DNA from: Guillardia theta CCMP2712
Lineage: Eukaryota > Cryptophyceae > Pyrenomonadales > Geminigeraceae
Direction: 5' to 3'
Assembly (NCBI RefSeq): GCF_000315625.1
Contig: NW_005434665.1
Location: 333,903 to 378,829 of the forward strand
Length of the DNA: 44,927 bases
In this document: positions 40,718 through 44,927 of the stretch, piece by piece
How the letters are laid out: the number at the start of each line of letters is the position of its first letter
Numbering within the stretch: the stretch's first letter is position 1
The notes under the pieces: generated by a model
What the model saw: the letters and a program-made list of their open reading frames with translations, nothing else
Told to the model about the DNA's origin: nothing
The model's database searches: none
Translations under genes and position numbers: made by a program

Positions 40718-43700
40718 ATGGGAGGCTTCGACTTCGCCAGCTTCGATGGGTCAGGGCCGCTGACGTCGTCGAGGAGGAGGGAGAGGACGGAGAGATCGAG
40801 CACAAGAGACTCTCAGGAGGAGGACTCCAACAGCGATTTCGTGCTGCGAAGGTACAGGTTCGATGCGCAAGGAGGAGGACAGGAGACGAGATTGCCTGCA
40901 CTGCGGCATTATGACGTGAAGATGAGAAGGTCTTCTGCTGCCCCATCCGAGTCTGAGCTGCAGTACCACATGACCACCAACAGAGACTATCTGCGGTTCT
41001 ACTACACTGACTACCTCGGATCCCCACCCATGGAAGATTCGAAACCCAAGTTCGCCGACGACCGGGGCGAGGCCATCGAGATCCAAGAATTGTGTAGGTG
41101 GATCAGCTCTGTCAATCCTCGCACTCGGCTAGAGAGCTATCCTCTGTTCGTCCTCTGCAAGGATGTTCTCAATCGGATAGCGACGAAGGAGCTGAAGATC
41201 ATAGACAGTGACAAGGCGGAACTAATGGACCTGCTCGCAGATGCGAAGAATCGAATTGCGGAGCTTGAAAAGAAGCTTGCAGACGCACAGGATGAATTCA
41301 GAGAGGAGCTAGACGGGCTCAACAAGAAATGGAAGCAGAGGCTCCTTGACTCCACTGCAGAAACGCCAAGGGATGATGGAGAGCTGAAGCTCTTGAGGGA
41401 ACAGCTTGCGGCGAGTAAGAACGAACTTTGCCAGAGAGAGGGGGAGCTCCAAGAGTGCAAAGAGCAGCTGGAAAAGTTCACAAAGGAGCTGGCAAAGCAG
41501 AAGAAGGAAGCCTCCTCGATGAAGAGCCAGAACACCTCTCTGTCAGAGAAGATAGCATCGATGGAGCAACAGTTGAAAGCGTTGAAGAGCGGCGATCAGC
41601 AGGACCCATTCTTGAAGCTCGATGACAATGTACAAACATGCTTGCTCGCTCTCTTTGTCTCGTCTCAGACGTTTCTGTTGCAGGGGAAGATAGACGCGCT
41701 CAAGAGATTGCTTCTTGATGACTCTCTGTTCAAACAAGCCAAGTTCAAGAACGTGCTGGTAGACACGCTCCTTGTTCCACCGACGAAAGGCATTCCGGTC
41801 TCAATCAAAAAAGCTCTCTGCTTGAGGTGCTACCTTGAGCATGAGAAGGCTTCTTGTTGTGTGTCCACTCGCTGATTCCGATCACAGATTGTTGTCGTTC
41901 ATCTTCGAGTCAGAACAAGGGGCAGGGGACGACCTGACAAAACTTGCTATCATCTCGAACATGCTTTCAAGCGAGGAGAAGCCGATCATGATATCGCAAC
42001 TGCTAAAAGAGGCGGTTGAGAAAGACTTGCCGAAGATGAAGCTCAATGAACAGGCATTCATCCTGTCGTCTCACAAGTCGTGCGATGACAAGGTGGACAG
42101 GTTGAGTTATTGGAAGTCATCGTGAAGTCTTGGATTTCCACATTCAAGTCAGATCAGCGATGTGTCTTCGACAAGTCAAAGGTGTCGCTTGTCAACTCGA
42201 TTCTTGTGCGCTGATTGCTTTCACTCTCACGATGCGCAGGAGCTCATGGCAGAGTGGGGCAAGGGGAAGGATCAGATTTCATTGCAGGAGCTTCAGCCGG
42301 CGATGAATCAGATTGGAATCCCTTCCATACGATCTGAACAATTCTTCATCGACTGTTCTGGTTGAGAAATGACTCACAGTTTACTGGGCTGACGTTTCTG
42401 ATTCTAGGCGACGAGTGGGAAAGGGTGAAGATCCGATGCATGGAGGTAAGGAGGGGAAGGTGGAGGGGGCGGGATTGGGAAGGAGGCGGGGGGTGGGGTG
42501 ATTGGAATGTGTATACAACCCGCTGACTCGTGGGCCTCCTGGATCCTCAAAGGAGAACATTGAGAATCCTGTCAGTCGGCTGGAGACAGATTTCAAGATA
42601 AGGTGGGGAGCTTGATCTGTGCCGTCATGATTTGAAATCGGTTTTGAGCGATTGCTTGACAGGCATGAAAACCTCGTCGAGCTGTTCCAAGTCTTGCTTC
42701 TCGCTTCTCTGCCTCGTCTCACACGAGCAAGCGCAGGAGGAGGAGTCTCAGTGGGACTACATGGTGAAGAAGGATGAGCGGACGGCTGCAGTCTGGGACT
42801 TGATGAGGAGGTTCATCGAGAGGGACTTCCTCGACCTCACGGAGCGACATCACCCTCCTAAGGTGAGTGTTGACGTGGCAGCTCTGCGTTGAGCGGCTGA
42901 ATGTCCGGTGGACAGAGCGGGACTCTGTTGCACTCGATAGACGACAGGACAAGCTGCAAATGGATGCTGAGAACGATCGGGTGAAGTTGGGAAAACCATA
43001 GCGGGCAGATTGATGATGATAATGGACGCAGACGCTTGTTCGGGGGGAATCATGATACAATCTTGGCCTTCTTCGGGCATGTAGGGCTGAACTCGATGGA
43101 CTCGTTCTCTCAAGCTCACCTTGCCTTCTGGTAGTTCGTGTCGACTGAGAGCCTCTACCTGTCGCTCAAGACTGACAGCGAGTCAAGACAACTTGTGATG
43201 CGTCCTCGATCACTGTGTGATGACGACGATGACGATGACGATGCAGAGGAAGAGACTGTTGAGATACATCACCTGCATCGTTCGGGCAGAGAAGCTGCCT
43301 TTCTCAGAGTGGGCCTTCGAAGTTCACGTACCTTCATTCCTTGCAGAGGATGAGAAAAGCTGACGACAAAGCCGAAGATTTCAAAGGCAGAGCGAGCGGC
43401 AGAAATCAAGGCTAAGCAGGAAGAGAACGAGAGGCAAGAAGGAGGAGGGAAGAGGAAGAGGAGGGAAGAGGAAGAGGAGGGAAGAGGAAGAGGAAGAGGA
43501 AGAGGAGGGAAGAGGAAGAGGAAGGTTTCTCAAGCTTTCTGTACGGCAGGCGTGCGAAGCTGAAGAAACCCGGAACGAGAAATATGAGCATGTATGAGGG
43601 AGGAAGACCAACAGCCATCAAGACGATCGCTGCTCAAGTCTGACGACCACCCACTCCTCCTCCCTCCTCCCTCCTCTCTCCTCCCTCCTCCCTCCTCCCT

Positions 43701-44927
43701 CCTCCCTCCCATTCTCTCCTTCTATCTCTCGTGTCCTGTCCTCATACCTCTAAGTTGGCGTTTGCCCTCCCCTGGCTACTCCAACTTTCTTGGGTTCTTG
43801 CTCTTGCCGTTCATCGCTCCTTATCCTCAGCTCGCCTCCTCATCATCCTGCCTCTCACCTTCTCTTCCCTCAGATCGGGCAGATCTATGAGGCTAAGGTG
43901 CTGATAGACGAGACGTTTGACAAGGTGATAAGAAGGAGGAGGACGAGGACGAGGACGAGGAGGAGGAGGAGGAGGAGGAGGAAGTGGAGGAGGAGGAGGA
44001 GGAGGAGGACGAGGAGGAAGAAGCTGACGGGGGACCAAGACGGGGAAACCGAGAGAGCCTCTACCTGAGTTCCTCAAGAACTTCCTGATCCGGCAGTACG
44101 GGCTCAAGAGCATCGGTGAGTGAAGGAGAGGATTGAACCTCTTGCTCCCTGCTATCAACAAGCTTCAGCCTCCTGATGCTTCTCCTTCTCCAGCGTTGAA
44201 GAACCTCGCCAACATCGGTGCACCTCTGCCCCCGGGCAAGGAAGAGGAGCTGACGATGAAGCAGCTGCGGGAGTGAGGAAGGAGTTTGAGAAGGCGTTGA
44301 GGCTCAAGATCTTCGGAAAGATCACAGGGATGATCGACCAGGAAGGTAACTTTCTCGCTGCTCCTCCTCTCCTCGGCTTGTTTACTTGCTCCTCTATATC
44401 AGAGTACGAAGACGGCCTCTGCGACGCGCTCATGCAAGGGCTCAAGAATATCTTCCCCCCTGATCAGATCAAGGAGAGGATGGGTGATACCTCCCTGCCA
44501 CCACAGCACAACACTACCACCTCGACCACCATCTCTATCTCCTTCTCCTATTGCTCCTCATCCTCGCCATCTCCTCCTCCATCTCCTCCTCCATCTCCTC
44601 CATCTCCTCCTCCTCTTCCGTCTTCTCCTTTGTCTCCTCCGCCTTGTACTTCTTTCCTTCGATCTCGCCCTTCTCTCCCTCCTTGTCTTTCTTCTCCTCT
44701 TTCTCATTCCCTTTCTTTCTCATCGGCGCTGCAGATGACGGGAATATTTCCATCCCCTTGCTCAGTATTGCGTCAGCGACTCTTTCAGTGTTCTCGTCCA
44801 AATACTATTACACAGACACAGATGGTGAGGAGGAGGAGGAGGAGGAGGAGCGGACTTTTAGGATCTTGAGGATCTTGAGGAGCAGCAGCAAGTCAGGAGG
44901 AGGAGGAGGAGGAGGAGGAGGAGGAGG
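40718..44927 (+). CDS. Coiled-coil/EF-hand protein, tandem copy 2 (3' end outside window)
   Basis: The same exon series as copy 1 from MGGFDFASFDGSGPL to the exon ending YYYTDTD at about 44820. The first exon differs from copy 1 at only about nine residues (for example KADA-adjacent LEKKL for LETKL, AETPRDD for AETLRDD, QQDPFLKL for QHDPFSKL). No stop or frame break specific to this copy was seen in the recognised exons, so it is probably functional. The EF-hand exons lie beyond the window. Confidence 0.75.

Larger units (their letters stand above)
40185..44927 (+). repeat. Tandem duplication, unit 2 (truncated by window end)
   Basis: A direct copy of 32825 to about 37530, with about 98% identity in the first coding exon, clearly lower identity in the upstream region, and length changes in microsatellites (the GAC/GAT run is shorter, about 43219-43240; the GGGAAGAGGAAGAGGA tract at 43440-43520 is longer). 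Confidence 0.95.

Overview
This window is nuclear DNA of a eukaryote, most likely a photosynthetic alga with a secondary (complex) plastid; a cryptophyte such as a Guillardia-like species fits best. That is inference. Almost every recognisable protein is split by very short GT-AG introns (many about 35-60 nt). A fused BIO3-BIO1 biotin enzyme carries a mitochondrial-type leader. Two genes (a renalase-like FAD oxidoreductase and a lipocalin-like protein) begin with a hydrophobic signal segment followed by an AAF/SSF phenylalanine motif, as in plastid leaders of secondary algae. There are no operons, bacterial signals, tRNA or rRNA genes, or CRISPR arrays.

Layout. 1-291: (GAGGAT)n, possibly the acidic tail of a gene cut by the window edge. 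339-5643 (+): bifunctional dethiobiotin synthetase / DAPA aminotransferase. 6060-15148: a rearranged duplicated block. It holds two inverted copies of a tetraspan membrane protein with a long Tyr/Asn/Gly repeat domain (6060-7636 minus; 12351-13885 plus), a third broken relic (14289-14467), and two inverted copies of a second segment B (about 8394-8960 and 14735-15148). Between the copies lies a minus-strand gene resembling part of a VPS13-type lipid-transfer protein. 15128-16824 (-): renalase-like FAD enzyme. 17127-19294 (+) and 19472-20295 (-): two unrecognised multi-exon genes, both with likely membrane segments. 21394-25291 (+): a PDZ - coiled coil - PA - WW - PA protein. 25549-27032 (-): plastid/thylakoid lipocalin-like protein. 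27695-29531 (+): ER-lumenal DnaJ (Scj1/ERdj3 type). 30374-32481 (+): protein with a C-terminal Sds3-like domain. 32825-44927: a tandem duplication with a unit of about 7.36 kb, each unit carrying one coiled-coil/EF-hand gene; the second unit is cut by the window end.

Genes do not form one pathway. Shared themes are recent local duplication (inverted in the first third, tandem in the last quarter), intronic microsatellites (CTC, CTCCTG, TTCCC, GAG, GCAGGA, CCTG), and a recurrent TACCCC/GGGGTA-type motif in the spacers next to most gene starts. Exon borders were read by eye from frame, GT/AG signals and family resemblance, so spans of multi-exon genes are better supported than single splice sites.
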